27,005 nt of DNA, taken from JBMNOI01 sp050942995. Its GTDB lineage: Bacteria > Chloroflexota > Anaerolineae > UBA1429. Positions 1 through 8,102 of this stretch are shown here, one piece after another. The notes under the pieces were generated by a model. It worked only from the letters and a program-made list of their open reading frames with translations, had not been told where the DNA came from and searched no databases. Numbering within the stretch: position 1 is the first letter of the stretch; each line of letters opens with the position of its first letter. Made by a program: the position numbers and the translations under genes. The DNA is taken from assembly GCA_050942995.1 (NCBI GenBank), contig JBMNOI010000048.1:1-27005 (forward strand), in the 5' to 3' direction.

Positions 1-803
1 CCCAATGAGATCAGCAACACCAGAGGTACCCCCAACCATGGGATGAGTCGCAACGCTCCGGCCACCAGCGCGAGGATGGTCACCTGCTGCAGGCCCAGCA
101 ATCGGTACCCGGGCCAGAGAAACACGACGAGCAACAAGCTCTGCAGCGTCTCACGGCGGATATACGCCCCCACGGCAGACTCGGTGTCGCGCCAGATCTC
201 ACGCGCCCGGGCCCGCTGGCGGGCGGGGAGCAGTGAGAGCCATAGACGCTCGAACCGGATATGATCGAGCCCCCAGTAAGCGCTGAGGATGACGATGATG
301 ACGACCCGCCCCAGCACATCGAACAGGCCCGTCGCCGCACTCGCCACCTCCTGAGCGATGGTGGCGACCTGCTCACCGGCGAGCAGGTCGTAAAAAAGAT
401 CGATGGCCGGCATCTGCTGGGCGATCAGTCGCTGCAGCGCATTGCCATCACGCGGCCATGTCATACGTGCCGTCTCGTATCCCATGGCCAGGTCGTCGGC
501 CAGCAAGCCGATCTCGACGATGAACGCTCCGCCAAAGACGAAAATAAACACTCCCAGCGTCAACAACACCAGCCCGTAGGTCAGCAACAGAGCGGCGGGT
601 CGCGAGATGCGGCGTTGCAGCATCAAATAGTCCATCGCCGGATGAAAGGCCGCAGCCACGGCCAGAGAGAGAAGGAACAACACCACGGCCAGGTGCACCC
701 GCCAGAGAATATATAACGCCGCCAGCGTGCCCAGTGCCACGAACGCATACCATGCCAGACGCCCCAGGGGGATGCAACGCCCGTTACGACTGTCGCGTAT
801 CAT
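1..803 (-). CDS. AI-2E/PerM family membrane protein (partial, C-terminus outside window)
   Basis: My minus-strand translation begins MIRDSRNGRCIPLGRLAWYA and stays open to the left edge (267 codons visible). It has an N-terminal pair of hydrophobic helices, the family-typical LAVAAAFHPAMDYL segment (compare LVLGMAVRPAVEWL in the upstream gene), a long soluble stretch, a third helix near VVIIVILSAYWGL and an amphipathic region ending in GAYIRRETLQSLLL. This is the topology of the AI-2E transporter/PerM family (PF01594), whose members are often annotated as autoinducer-2 exporters or permeases although few substrates are known. The start ATG (803-801) overlaps the TGA (802-800) of the upstream paralogue in an ATGA arrangement, so translational coupling is likely. 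The family call is firm; the substrate is unknown. The missing C-terminal third should carry the remaining helices. Confidence 0.82.
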   Translation of the reverse strand, partial: MIRDSRNGRCIPLGRLAWYAFVALGTLAALYILWRVHLAVVLFLLSLAVAAAFHPAMDYLMLQRRISRPAALLLTYGLVLLTLGVFIFVFGGAFIVEIGLLADDLAMGYETARMTWPRDGNALQRLIAQQMPAIDLFYDLLAGEQVATIAQEVASAATGLFDVLGRVVIIVILSAYWGLDHIRFERLWLSLLPARQRARAREIWRDTESAVGAYIRRETLQSLLLVVFLWPGYRLLGLQQVTILALVAGALRLIPWLGVPLVLLISL

Positions 804-2101
804 CTGGTTGCCTCCCCGCCCTCCAGTTCGGCCAGTAGTTCGTCCAGCTCGCGGGCGATGGCCTCCATATCATCCTCCAGAGGATTGGCCGCATGAGCCA
901 ATTCGTCGACCCGCTCCAGCCCCTGGCGATGAACATCTTGAGCCAGCCCCCGTATCTCGTAACGCAGCCGACTGACCCGGTCACGCCCGGCGGGGGTCGC
1001 CCCTTCCTCGTCGGGATCGACAATGGCATAATCCAGGATCAACTGGACGATGGCCGCCATGGGAATGGCCAGCACGGCGCCGGCAAAGCCGAACAGGGCG
1101 CCAAAGGCCGCCAGAGCCAGAAGCGTCACCACCGGGTTGACACCGACGGTACGGGTCATCACGCGGGGCACCAGAAGGTAATTGCCCACCGCGTTGATGA
1201 GAAACAGGGCGACCGTCACCATCAGAGCCCGCTCGAACGAGATGCTCAACGCCAGAAATATCGCCGGCACCGTTCCCAGCGTCGGCCCGATAACGGGAAT
1301 GACTTCGCCCACAGCCGCCATCAAGGCCAGCATCAGGCTATAGGGCAAGCCCAGCGCGAGATAGATGACCAGAGTCATCACGCCCATCAACGCCGAGAGA
1401 ATCGCCTGCGCCCGAATATACCCGCCCACCTTGGACTCGATGCCCGCCACCAGTTCGCGCACCTCGTCTCGACGATCGGCGGACAACATCAGCAGGCCGT
1501 ACCGGATCAGCGTGTGCCCCTCCAGAGTCCAGTAATAGCCCAGCAACAACACGGCCAGCATCACCAGGAGCCCTCGCAACGCCGTGCCGGCGATAGAGAC
1601 CGTCCACCCAACAGGATCCATCGACATCTCGTCGCCCGACATTTTGTCGCCCGACACCTTGTCGGCCCCATCGAGGGATAGCACACCGCCGAACTCGATC
1701 TTTTCGGGCATACGCCGGGATATCTGGCGAATGGGGAAACTGGACGATCGGGCCAGAGCATCACGCAGCGAGTCGTAATATGAGGGAAGCGCGGCGACAA
1801 TTTCGCGGGTCTGCTCGATCAAAAGAGGAGCGATCAGCAATAGAAACAGGATCAAGGATACGAGCAGCACCAGATAGATCGTCAGTACCCCCAGGGGTCT
1901 GGGCAGCCCACGACCGTGTAGCCACTCGACGGCGGGACGCACGGCCATGCCCAGCACCAGGCCGAGGAAAAGGACGAACAACACCGAGCCGAACTGCAGC
2001 ATCAACCCAAAGAGGATCACGACCGAGGCGATGAGGATCGTAGCGACAATGACCCGGCGCGTGGTCCAGTCATCGGGGCGTACACCAAACACCCGATTCA
2101 T
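800..2101 (-). CDS. AI-2E/PerM family membrane protein
   Basis: A complete protein of 433 residues when started at the ATG at 2101. That ATG has GGAGG about 5 bases upstream; an in-frame ATG at 2116 lacks a comparable site. Two N-terminal helices (VIVATILIASVVILFGLM and the next segment) precede LGMAVRPAVEWL, followed by another helix, a soluble insert, and a C-terminal bundle containing GGYIRAQAILSALMGVMTL, GLPYSLMLALMAAVGEVIPV and a PRVMTRTVGVNPVVTLLALA segment. These are classical AI-2E transporter (PF01594) landmarks. A hydrophilic C-terminal tail (about residues 350-433) is rich in Asp/Glu/Arg and probably cytoplasmic. A short Asp-Met-Ser repeat lies in the soluble insert. It is first in a two-gene operon with the downstream paralogue. 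Function: probable export or permease activity, substrate unknown. Confidence 0.85.
   Translation of the reverse strand: MNRVFGVRPDDWTTRRVIVATILIASVVILFGLMLQFGSVLFVLFLGLVLGMAVRPAVEWLHGRGLPRPLGVLTIYLVLLVSLILFLLLIAPLLIEQTREIVAALPSYYDSLRDALARSSSFPIRQISRRMPEKIEFGGVLSLDGADKVSGDKMSGDEMSMDPVGWTVSIAGTALRGLLVMLAVLLLGYYWTLEGHTLIRYGLLMLSADRRDEVRELVAGIESKVGGYIRAQAILSALMGVMTLVIYLALGLPYSLMLALMAAVGEVIPVIGPTLGTVPAIFLALSISFERALMVTVALFLINAVGNYLLVPRVMTRTVGVNPVVTLLALAAFGALFGFAGAVLAIPMAAIVQLILDYAIVDPDEEGATPAGRDRVSRLRYEIRGLAQDVHRQGLERVDELAHAANPLEDDMEAIARELDELLAELEGGEATR
1623..1667 (-). repeat. three imperfect 15-bp tandem units inside the AI-2E gene
   Basis: Units at 1623-1637, 1638-1652 and 1653-1667 share the plus-strand pattern GACnnnnTGTCGCCC-like with a few substitutions. 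On the coding strand they give DKVSG, DKMSG and DEMSM in the soluble region between helices. The unit length is a multiple of three, so copy-number change would keep the reading frame. It looks like a recent small expansion in an exposed loop. Confidence 0.7.
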
Positions 2102-2181
2102 GGCCCCTCCACGCATTCACTGAGCGGTACGACACCCTCTGCTTCGACAACCGCATCATCTACATTATGTTCACTAACGCC

Positions 2182-2190
2182 ATTATATCA
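2182..2190 (-). promoter_or_regulatory. extended -10 promoter for the AI-2E pair
   Basis: The minus strand reads TGATATAAT, a perfect TATAAT with the TG extension. No good -35 sits 16-18 bases upstream, as is usual for extended -10 promoters. The predicted start near 2175 gives an untranslated leader of about 75 bases before the ATG at 2101. Motif inspection only. Confidence 0.5.
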
Positions 2191-2236
2191 CACATCCCGA
2201 TGCAACGCATCAAGAATTCGTCGCCTCTGTTCCTCC

Positions 2237-2265
2237 TTGACGCATTATCCGGCATCTGATAGGCT
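2237..2265 (+). promoter_or_regulatory. weak candidate promoter for the hydrolase-permease operon
   Basis: TTGACG (2237-2242) and TAGGCT (2260-2265) are separated by 17 bases. The -35 matches consensus at five of six positions, but the -10 is poor. If used, the leader would be about 225 bases. No better candidate was seen before 2497. Confidence 0.25.
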
Positions 2266-2496
2266 ACAGTCACTCTGTACTGCCTCATTGCCTCGTCATT
2301 CCCCCTTGTGGGCATTGTCATCCTCGCGTCGGGGCACACCATCATGGAGCGCTCCGACGCTCGTCATCGCCGATCTATCTCGATCATGCGCTGCTCTTCT
2401 CATCGAATCACGTCATCCTCCAACCATGGGTCCCCGCATATGGGGCAACGGGAAGCCCGTGGCATAGCGATTGAGTGCCCCAAAAGGAGCAATGTG

Positions 2497-4140
2497 ATGA
2501 GCGGTCGATCGGAAGCCTATGTTTATGCGACCGGCCGTCCGGTCACGATGGCCACACGAGGAATGGTGGCAACGCCGCACTATCTGGCCAGCACCGCTGG
2601 TCTCACGGCGCTACAGTTGGGCGGTTCGGCGGTAGACGCCTGTATCGCCGCCAATGCCACCCTCTCGGTTGTTTTGGGTCACATGGCCGGTCTGGGAGGC
2701 GATCTCTTTGCTCAGGTGTGGGATCCTTCCTCGCAGCATGTGCTGGCCATCAACGCATCAGGCCGCGCCGGACGGGAGGCGCACATCGATCTTTATCGTG
2801 AAAAAGGTTGGGACGAGATTCAACCCCGTGGCCCGCTGGCCGCCAATACAGTGCCCGGTGTGGTGGATGGGTGGTCCCAGTTGCACGATCGCTACGGACG
2901 CATGGGCTGGGCCGAGCTGTTCGAGCCGGCCATCCATCATGCATCAGAGGGGTATCCCATCTCGCAGCGCCTGTGCGACTTTATCGGCAAACATGCCGAC
3001 ACCCTGAAACAGTACGACACCACCGCACAAGCATTCATGCCCGACGGCCGGCCGCCGCAGGCGGGCCGCCTTTTCCGCCAGCCCGATCTGGCCGCCTCGC
3101 TACGGCTGGTGGCCCGCGAAGGGGCTCAGGGCTTTTACCGTGGAGAACTGGCCGAAAAGATCGTGCGTGGATTGCGCAAATCGGGTGGCCTGCTCACGAT
3201 GGAGGATTTCGAGAGCCACCGTTCCGATTGGGTCGAGCCGATCCGCACGACCTATCGCGAGTATGAGGTGACCGAGCTTCCCCCCAACACGCAGGGCATT
3301 GCCACCCTCATGTTGCTGAACATCATCGAGGGCTATGATATGGCCGATATCGGCGAGGGCACCGCCGACTATTACCACCTCATGACAGAGGCGGTCAAAC
3401 TGGCCTTTGCCGACCGCGATCGCTGGGTCACCGACCCCACGACGCTGGACATTCCGGTGGGCCATCTGCTCTCCAAACAGTATGCGAAAGAACGGCGTCG
3501 CGCCATCGACATGATGCAGGCCCACCCCCAGCAAGAGGTCGAGGCGGGCGTGCGCGAAGCCGTAGGCGGCGACACCGTCTATCTCACCGCCGTCGACTCG
3601 GACGGTATGGCCTGCTCGATGATCCAGAGCGTCTATTTCGAGTTCGGCTCGGCCTATATGCCTCCGGATACCGGAATCCTGCTGCAAAACCGCGGCTCCT
3701 TCTTCAAGCTGAATCCCGACCATCCCAACGCCCTGGCGCCGGGCAAGCGCACCTTCCACACCATCATCCCCGCCATGGCCCTGCGCGATAACAAGCCCGC
3801 CCTTTGCTTTGGCACCATGGGTGGAGAGGGCCAGCCCCAGACCCAGGCCGCCATGCTGACGCGCATGGTCGATTTCGGCATGGATCCCCAGCAGGCCATC
3901 GAAGCGCCTCGCTGGCTCTTTGGACGCACATGGGGCGAAGAGTCGCGCTCGCTCAAGCTTGAGGGGCGCATTCCTGATGCCGTCGTCCACGAACTGGAGC
4001 GGCGAGGCCACGATGTAGAGATGACGGAAGACTGGTCTCAACAGATGGGTCACGCACAGGCGATCTGGATCGATCATGAGCAGGGCGTCATGAAAGGCGG
4101 CGCCGATCCCCGTGGAGACGGCGCCGCGGTGGGTTACTGA
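2497..4140 (+). CDS. gamma-glutamyltransferase family Ntn hydrolase (cytoplasmic, YwrD-like)
   Basis: A protein of 547 residues. The ATG at 2497 has AGGAG at 2485-2489, and the protein similarity begins here (ATRGMVATPHYLASTAG, then GGSAVDACIAANATLSV). Other family landmarks are GGDLFAQVWD, NASGRAG with the substrate-binding-type Arg at about residue 90, and NTVPGVVDGW. The autoproteolysis region is GGDTVYLTAVDSDG, with the predicted nucleophile Thr360, and the oxyanion-type Gly segment GTMGGEGQPQTQ starts near residue 439. Family members self-cleave before the Thr into large and small subunits and hydrolyse or transfer gamma-glutamyl (sometimes other acyl) groups. There is no signal peptide, unlike classical periplasmic or extracellular GGT, so a cytoplasmic YwrD-type enzyme is likely. 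It leads the permease operon, so its natural substrate may be an imported amide or gamma-glutamyl compound; that is inference. Confidence 0.88.
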   Translation: MSGRSEAYVYATGRPVTMATRGMVATPHYLASTAGLTALQLGGSAVDACIAANATLSVVLGHMAGLGGDLFAQVWDPSSQHVLAINASGRAGREAHIDLYREKGWDEIQPRGPLAANTVPGVVDGWSQLHDRYGRMGWAELFEPAIHHASEGYPISQRLCDFIGKHADTLKQYDTTAQAFMPDGRPPQAGRLFRQPDLAASLRLVAREGAQGFYRGELAEKIVRGLRKSGGLLTMEDFESHRSDWVEPIRTTYREYEVTELPPNTQGIATLMLLNIIEGYDMADIGEGTADYYHLMTEAVKLAFADRDRWVTDPTTLDIPVGHLLSKQYAKERRRAIDMMQAHPQQEVEAGVREAVGGDTVYLTAVDSDGMACSMIQSVYFEFGSAYMPPDTGILLQNRGSFFKLNPDHPNALAPGKRTFHTIIPAMALRDNKPALCFGTMGGEGQPQTQAAMLTRMVDFGMDPQQAIEAPRWLFGRTWGEESRSLKLEGRIPDAVVHELERRGHDVEMTEDWSQQMGHAQAIWIDHEQGVMKGGADPRGDGAAVGY

Positions 4141-4179
4141 TCGTATCCGCCTGTCAATGCCCTGCTTTGACGCGTCACG

Positions 4180-4212
4180 GGCTCCCGGAGCACAGGCGAT
4201 ACTCCGGGAGCC
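4180..4212 (+). terminator. 11-bp perfect hairpin between hydrolase and permease
   Basis: GGCTCCCGGAG (4180-4190) pairs perfectly with CTCCGGGAGCC (4202-4212) across an 11-base loop. No T-run follows, so this may be a weak or factor-dependent terminator, or a processing/stability hairpin that separates expression of the first gene from the rest. The next start codon is 61 bases downstream. Confidence 0.5.
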
Positions 4213-4273
4213 GGGGCCGCCTCGCATCATAAAACGACGTGACCCGTAAAAGGTGGGCCGAAGGAGTCGAGAG

Positions 4274-5926
4274 ATGATGCAAGCGCAGACATCGCAGATG
4301 CCCATCACCCTGGGCATGTGGCTGGTGGCGCTCCTGCCGCTGGCGGCCATCCTGGTCTTGCTGGTCGGCTTGCGCTGGAAGGCCGCCACGGCAGGGCCGG
4401 TGGGTTATCTGCTGGCCGTCATCATCGCATTCACCCTTTATCAAACCTCAGCACAGAATGTGGCCCTGCAGACGGTCAAGGGGATATGGGATGCGCTCTT
4501 TATCATATACGTCATCGTGCCGGCCCTGCTGCTCTATTATGTTTCCGACAAGGCCAGAGCCTTTGATACTCTCCGCCAGGAGATCGAGATCTATACCCCC
4601 AACGATCTGCTGCATGTCCTCGGCTTTGGCTGGGTGTTTTCCAGCTTTTTGCAGGGCATCACCGGCTTTGGCGCGCCCATTGCGGTAACGGCGCCGCTGC
4701 TGGTGGCTGTGGGCGTCAAACCGATCTGGGCGGTGGTAATTCCCCTCATCGGCCACGCATGGAACAACACCTTTGGCACGCTGGCCGTGGCCTGGGAGGG
4801 GCTCTCTCTCGTTACCGATGTTCAGGACCCCACCATGACGGCCGTCATCGCCGCCGTGATGCTGTTCGTCGGCAACCTGCCGGCCGGCTTTACCATCGCC
4901 TGGATGTTCGGCCGGGGCAAGGCCATACGTGAAGCGCTGCCTTTGATCCTCATCATCTCGGCCATCCACGGCATCGGCCAGATCATCTTGGCCCCTCTGG
5001 TCCCCACACTGGCGGGATTTGTGCCCGGGGCCATTGCCGTCGTCGCCCTCCTCTGGCTCGCCCGCAGCAAATGGTATCGAGAGCAAACCGAGGTGGAGGA
5101 TAGCCCGGTGATGCAAGAGGGCGCCGGGCCCCAGCAAGGCGGGGACGATCGTCCCACCGAAGAAGAGCGCGCCGCCACTATGAACGACTGGATGGCCTTT
5201 GCCCCCTATATCGTCCTGCTGGCGCTCATACTGCTCGTGCAGCTCATCCCTCCCATCCGCGAGGGGCCGGAAACGTTCGAGATCGGCCTGCCCTTCCCGG
5301 CGATGGAGACCGGACTCGGTGTGATCGTCGAGGAGGAGGGTGCCTACAGCGCCTTTTCACCGCTCACCCATCCGGGCACCTTTCTTCTGATCTCGGCGTT
5401 CTTTGCCTATATCCTCTACCGTTCAAAGGGCTATCTTGAGCGGAAAAAGGTCGGCCCCGTCTTGAGTGAGACGGTAAAGACCGGCATCCCCGCCGCCATG
5501 GCGTTGCTGGCGCTGGTGCCTCTGGCGCTGGTGATGGAGGGCTCTGGACAGATCATCCAGCTCGCCCTGGGCATCGCCGAGGTCGCCAGCCCGCCGGTGT
5601 ACGCCTTCCTGGCGCCACTGGTCGGCGGCCTGGGCACCTTTATCACCTCCAGCAACATGTCGTCCAACATCCTCCTCGGCCCGTTACAGAATCAGACCGC
5701 CGCCGCGTTGGGGCTGGCTCAGGCGGTGATCCTGGCGGCGCAGACGGCGGGGGGCGCCATCGCCAATTCCACCGCACCGAGCAACGTGTTGCTGGGCACC
5801 GGCGCCGCCGGCGTTCCCGGCGAGGAAGGTCTGGCAATCCGCAAGATCATCGTCTATGTCGTCGCCTTTCTCGTGCTGGCCGGATTGCTGTCACTGGCGG
5901 CGACATGGATCGTGCCGGGAGGCTGA
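4274..5926 (+). CDS. LctP (L-lactate permease) family carrier, copy 1
   Basis: A polytopic membrane protein of 550 residues, started at the ATG at 4274 with AAGGAG at 4261-4266; a GTG at 4253 is in frame but lacks a site. Lactate permease (TC 2.A.14, PF02652) landmarks are GFGWVFSSFLQGITGFGAP from about residue 117, GHAWNNTFGTLA from about 160, and the C-terminal NSTAPSNVLLGTGAAG from about 498, which corresponds to the family's NMISPQS-type loop. A charged loop (about residues 272-302) splits two helix bundles. Characterised members import lactate or glycolate with protons, but sequence alone does not fix the substrate. It is followed after 2 bases by a small membrane protein, and a paralogue lies downstream, clearly the same lineage (ND-L--VL-FGWVF-SFLQGI-GFG in both). 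The neighbouring hydrolase and oxidoreductase suggest an unusual carboxylate. Confidence 0.88.
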   Translation: MMQAQTSQMPITLGMWLVALLPLAAILVLLVGLRWKAATAGPVGYLLAVIIAFTLYQTSAQNVALQTVKGIWDALFIIYVIVPALLLYYVSDKARAFDTLRQEIEIYTPNDLLHVLGFGWVFSSFLQGITGFGAPIAVTAPLLVAVGVKPIWAVVIPLIGHAWNNTFGTLAVAWEGLSLVTDVQDPTMTAVIAAVMLFVGNLPAGFTIAWMFGRGKAIREALPLILIISAIHGIGQIILAPLVPTLAGFVPGAIAVVALLWLARSKWYREQTEVEDSPVMQEGAGPQQGGDDRPTEEERAATMNDWMAFAPYIVLLALILLVQLIPPIREGPETFEIGLPFPAMETGLGVIVEEEGAYSAFSPLTHPGTFLLISAFFAYILYRSKGYLERKKVGPVLSETVKTGIPAAMALLALVPLALVMEGSGQIIQLALGIAEVASPPVYAFLAPLVGGLGTFITSSNMSSNILLGPLQNQTAAALGLAQAVILAAQTAGGAIANSTAPSNVLLGTGAAGVPGEEGLAIRKIIVYVVAFLVLAGLLSLAATWIVPGG

Positions 5927-5928
5927 CC

Positions 5929-6138
5929 GTGGAGTGGATCAAGAAAAGCGTATGGCAGCAGGGCATCGGCATTATCCTCATCCTCATCGCCACATGGCTC
6001 ATGTACCTGGGCGGCTCCGATGAACCAAATCTCATTCTCATATGGATCGGCCTGGGCCTCATGTTTGTCGCCATGGCCATTCCCATCATCTCCCGACTGT
6101 ATCCATCCGGTCGACAGGAGGAGGATAACGATGAGTAG
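5929..6138 (+). CDS. small two-helix membrane protein, putative LctP partner (copy 1)
   Basis: A protein of 69 residues using GTG at 5929, with GGGAGG at 5917-5922 (6-base spacing); that site lies inside the end of the permease gene. Two hydrophobic segments (GIGIILILIATWLMYLG and LILIWIGLGLMFVAMAIPII) are joined by a short acidic turn (GSDEPN), and the tail is strongly charged (SGRQEEDNDE). I do not recognise a named family. It resembles the product at 7854-8042, which also directly follows an LctP gene: W-I/L-G-L-x-L then x-I-P-x-I/V-S/T-R and an acidic C-terminus in both. Small two-helix subunits accompany other secondary carriers (for example YjcH with ActP), so an accessory or stability subunit is a reasonable inference. 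Confidence 0.75.
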   Translation: MEWIKKSVWQQGIGIILILIATWLMYLGGSDEPNLILIWIGLGLMFVAMAIPIISRLYPSGRQEEDNDE

Positions 6139-6192
6139 ACGGCATCCGCCCATCACTCTGTCATCCCCCGTAAATAGCAAAGGAGAGTTCAG

Positions 6193-7836
6193 ATGCCTTT
6201 TCAGGCACAGATAGAAGAGATCGAAATTCCCATCACCATACTCAACTGGGTTCTGGCGTTGCTTCCCATCATCGTACTCCTGGTGCTTCTGGCGGTACTG
6301 CGCTGGCGGGCGCCCGAAGCCGGCCCCATCGGCATGTTCACCGCCGCCATCATCGCCCTGCTGGCGTTTCGCACACCCTTTGAGACGCTGGCCATCGCCG
6401 GCGCCAAGGGCGTATGGGAGGCGATCTTTATCCTCTATGTGGTCTGGCCGGCCCTGCTGCTCTACCGCGTCACCGAACGGGCCGGTGCCTTTGACGCCCT
6501 GCGACACGGCATTCAACAGTTCAGCCGAAACGACCTGTTCCTCGTGCTGGCCTTTGGCTGGGTATTTGCCTCATTCTTGCAGGGTATCGCCGGATTCGGC
6601 ACGCCCATCGCTGTGGTGGCGCCCCTGTTGCTGGTGCTGGGCGTCAAGCCGGTCTATGCCGTCGCCATCCCCCTCATCGGCCACGCCTGGGCCAACATGT
6701 TCGGCACGCTGGCCGTGGGCTGGCTGGCCACTCTCGCAGTGGTCGACTTGCAGGATCCTACAACGACGGCCTTTCAAACGGCCATTCTGCTCTGGATCCT
6801 CAACATTATGGGGGGGCTGGCCATCGCCTGGCTGTTCGGGCGATGGGCGGCCATTCGCCACGCCTGGCCCATGATCCTGATCATCACCATCGTCCATGGC
6901 GGTGGACAGCTTGTGCTGACCCTCTGGGACCCGGTTCTGTCGAACTTTTTCGCCGCAACGGCCGCGCTGGCTGTGGTCTATCCCCTGTCACGATGGGATC
7001 GCTACGCTGAGGAAAGTGATATTGAGGAGCAGCATGTGATGGAGGATAGGAGCGAGAGAGACGCCGGAAAGGAGCAAGAGGGAGAGCCCATCATGGGGCT
7101 GGGTATGGCTATCCTTCCCTACATCGTACTGACGCTGGCCTCGATCCTCGGCCTGGTCATCTCCCCCATCGAGGAATTCCTGAGCCAGTTCGAAGTAGGG
7201 CTCCCCTTCCCGGCGGCAACCACCGGCTTTAACGTCCAGATTGAGGCCGAGGATCCCTACTCACCCTTTGCACCGTTGACCCACCCCGGAACCTTTCTGC
7301 TCATCTCTGCGCTGGCCGGTTGGCTGGTCTATCGGGCCAAAGGCTACTACCAAAAGTGGGCCGAACGCACCGAAGAGAAGGGCAGCATCGGCGCAGCACT
7401 GGTCGAGGATGCCGTGCCCTCTTCGGTGGCCATCGTCGCCTTTTTGGCCATGAGCATCATCATGGACCATTCCGGGCAGACCACGGTGCTGGCCGCCGGT
7501 ATCGCAGCGGTGGCGCCGCCCGCCGTCTATGCCTTTTTCGCCAACTGGATCGGCGTGCTGGGCGCGTTCATGACCTCCAGCAACACCGCCTCGAACGTGC
7601 TCTTTGCTCCGTTGCAGCAAACCGTCTCGGACATCGAGGGCATTCCAGAGGCCGCCATCATCGGCGCACAGAGCGCCGGAGGCGCCAACGGCAACGCCAT
7701 CGCCCCGGCCAACGTGGTGCTAGGCACCGGCTCGGCCGGCGTCATCGGCCAGGAAGGTGAGGTGCTGCGCAAGACCCTGGTATGGTCGGCAATGGTGGCC
7801 GTCCTGGTGGGGATCGGCACGATCCTGTTGATCTGA
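6193..7836 (+). CDS. LctP (L-lactate permease) family carrier, copy 2
   Basis: A polytopic protein of 547 residues; the ATG at 6193 is preceded by AAAGGAG at 6179-6185. It has the same architecture as copy 1: FGWVFASFLQGIAGFGTP near residue 120, GHAWANMFGTLAVGW near 163, a charged cytoplasmic loop (about 275-300) and NAIAPANVVLGTGSAG near 501. Long stretches align with copy 1, but many substitutions are spread throughout, so the duplication is old rather than recent. Loss of the Asn pair in the GHAW-NN motif (here GHAWAN) and the changed C-terminal loop (NAIAPAN versus NSTAPSN) are plausible specificity differences. A small membrane protein follows 17 bases later. It could be a second carrier for a related acid or half of a hetero-oligomer; the sequence does not decide. 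Confidence 0.87.
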   Translation: MPFQAQIEEIEIPITILNWVLALLPIIVLLVLLAVLRWRAPEAGPIGMFTAAIIALLAFRTPFETLAIAGAKGVWEAIFILYVVWPALLLYRVTERAGAFDALRHGIQQFSRNDLFLVLAFGWVFASFLQGIAGFGTPIAVVAPLLLVLGVKPVYAVAIPLIGHAWANMFGTLAVGWLATLAVVDLQDPTTTAFQTAILLWILNIMGGLAIAWLFGRWAAIRHAWPMILIITIVHGGGQLVLTLWDPVLSNFFAATAALAVVYPLSRWDRYAEESDIEEQHVMEDRSERDAGKEQEGEPIMGLGMAILPYIVLTLASILGLVISPIEEFLSQFEVGLPFPAATTGFNVQIEAEDPYSPFAPLTHPGTFLLISALAGWLVYRAKGYYQKWAERTEEKGSIGAALVEDAVPSSVAIVAFLAMSIIMDHSGQTTVLAAGIAAVAPPAVYAFFANWIGVLGAFMTSSNTASNVLFAPLQQTVSDIEGIPEAAIIGAQSAGGANGNAIAPANVVLGTGSAGVIGQEGEVLRKTLVWSAMVAVLVGIGTILLI

Positions 7837-7853
7837 CTTTTTGGGAGGGCATC

Positions 7854-8042
7854 ATGACCAAGCTCACAGCGCTATCTATTGCGCTGGTTCTGTTGTTAAT
7901 CTCCTTTCCGCTGACAAGCCTCGGCACGGCCGGAGATACGGCCTGGCTATGGTGGCTGGGTCTCATCCTGCTGACCATCGGCGGGCTCATCCCGCCGGTC
8001 ACACGCTATACCATCCCGACAGAGGAGAACGGCGAGGAGTGA
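7854..8042 (+). CDS. small two-helix membrane protein, putative LctP partner (copy 2)
   Basis: A protein of 62 residues; ATG at 7854 with GGGAGG at 7843-7848, 5 bases upstream. The first helix is ALSIALVLLLISFPLTSLG, the second AWLWWLGLILLTIGGLIPPV, and it ends in an acidic tail (PTEENGEE). It matches the 5929-6138 product in length, two-helix plan, the WLGLxL...IPxVTR motif at the end of the second helix and the acidic terminus, although overall identity is low. It has no recognised family name. Its fixed place after each LctP gene argues for a real, translated partner rather than a chance frame. Confidence 0.77.
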   Translation: MTKLTALSIALVLLLISFPLTSLGTAGDTAWLWWLGLILLTIGGLIPPVTRYTIPTEENGEE

Positions 8043-8102
8043 TCGCGGGCAAACGCCCGACCGGTGAAAAGCCACCAGATCCTGTACTCGGGAGGTGAGT
8101 AT

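Larger units (their letters stand above)
2102..2496. other. 395-base divergent intergenic region
   Basis: The region lies between the minus-strand AI-2E pair and the plus-strand hydrolase operon. It has the minus-strand extended -10 at 2182-2190, a weak plus-strand promoter candidate at 2237-2265 and a small hairpin (ACGGG at 2448-2452, CCCGT at 2456-2460, 3-base loop). The plus-strand reading frame stays open upstream of 2497, but that extension has no ribosome site and no family similarity, so I treat it as untranslated. Nothing else is recognisable. Confidence 0.55.

Noticed and set aside
893..1681. Plus-strand frame of 262 codons opposite the AI-2E gene
   Set aside because: It is a low-complexity His/Gln/Arg-rich translation antisense to a recognised membrane protein.
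2308..2496. Upstream in-frame extension of the gamma-glutamyltransferase gene
   Set aside because: The extension has no ribosome site and no family similarity, while the ATG at 2497 has AGGAG at good spacing and directly precedes the conserved domain.
3100..4389. Long minus-strand frame of 429 codons opposite the hydrolase
   Set aside because: It is antisense to a clear gamma-glutamyltransferase gene, His/Gly/Arg-rich without domains. Such mirror frames are common in GC-rich DNA.
8046..8059. CGGGC-AAAC-GCCCG mini-hairpin after the second small membrane protein
   Set aside because: Only 5 base pairs and no T-run, so it is unlikely to terminate before the flavoprotein gene.
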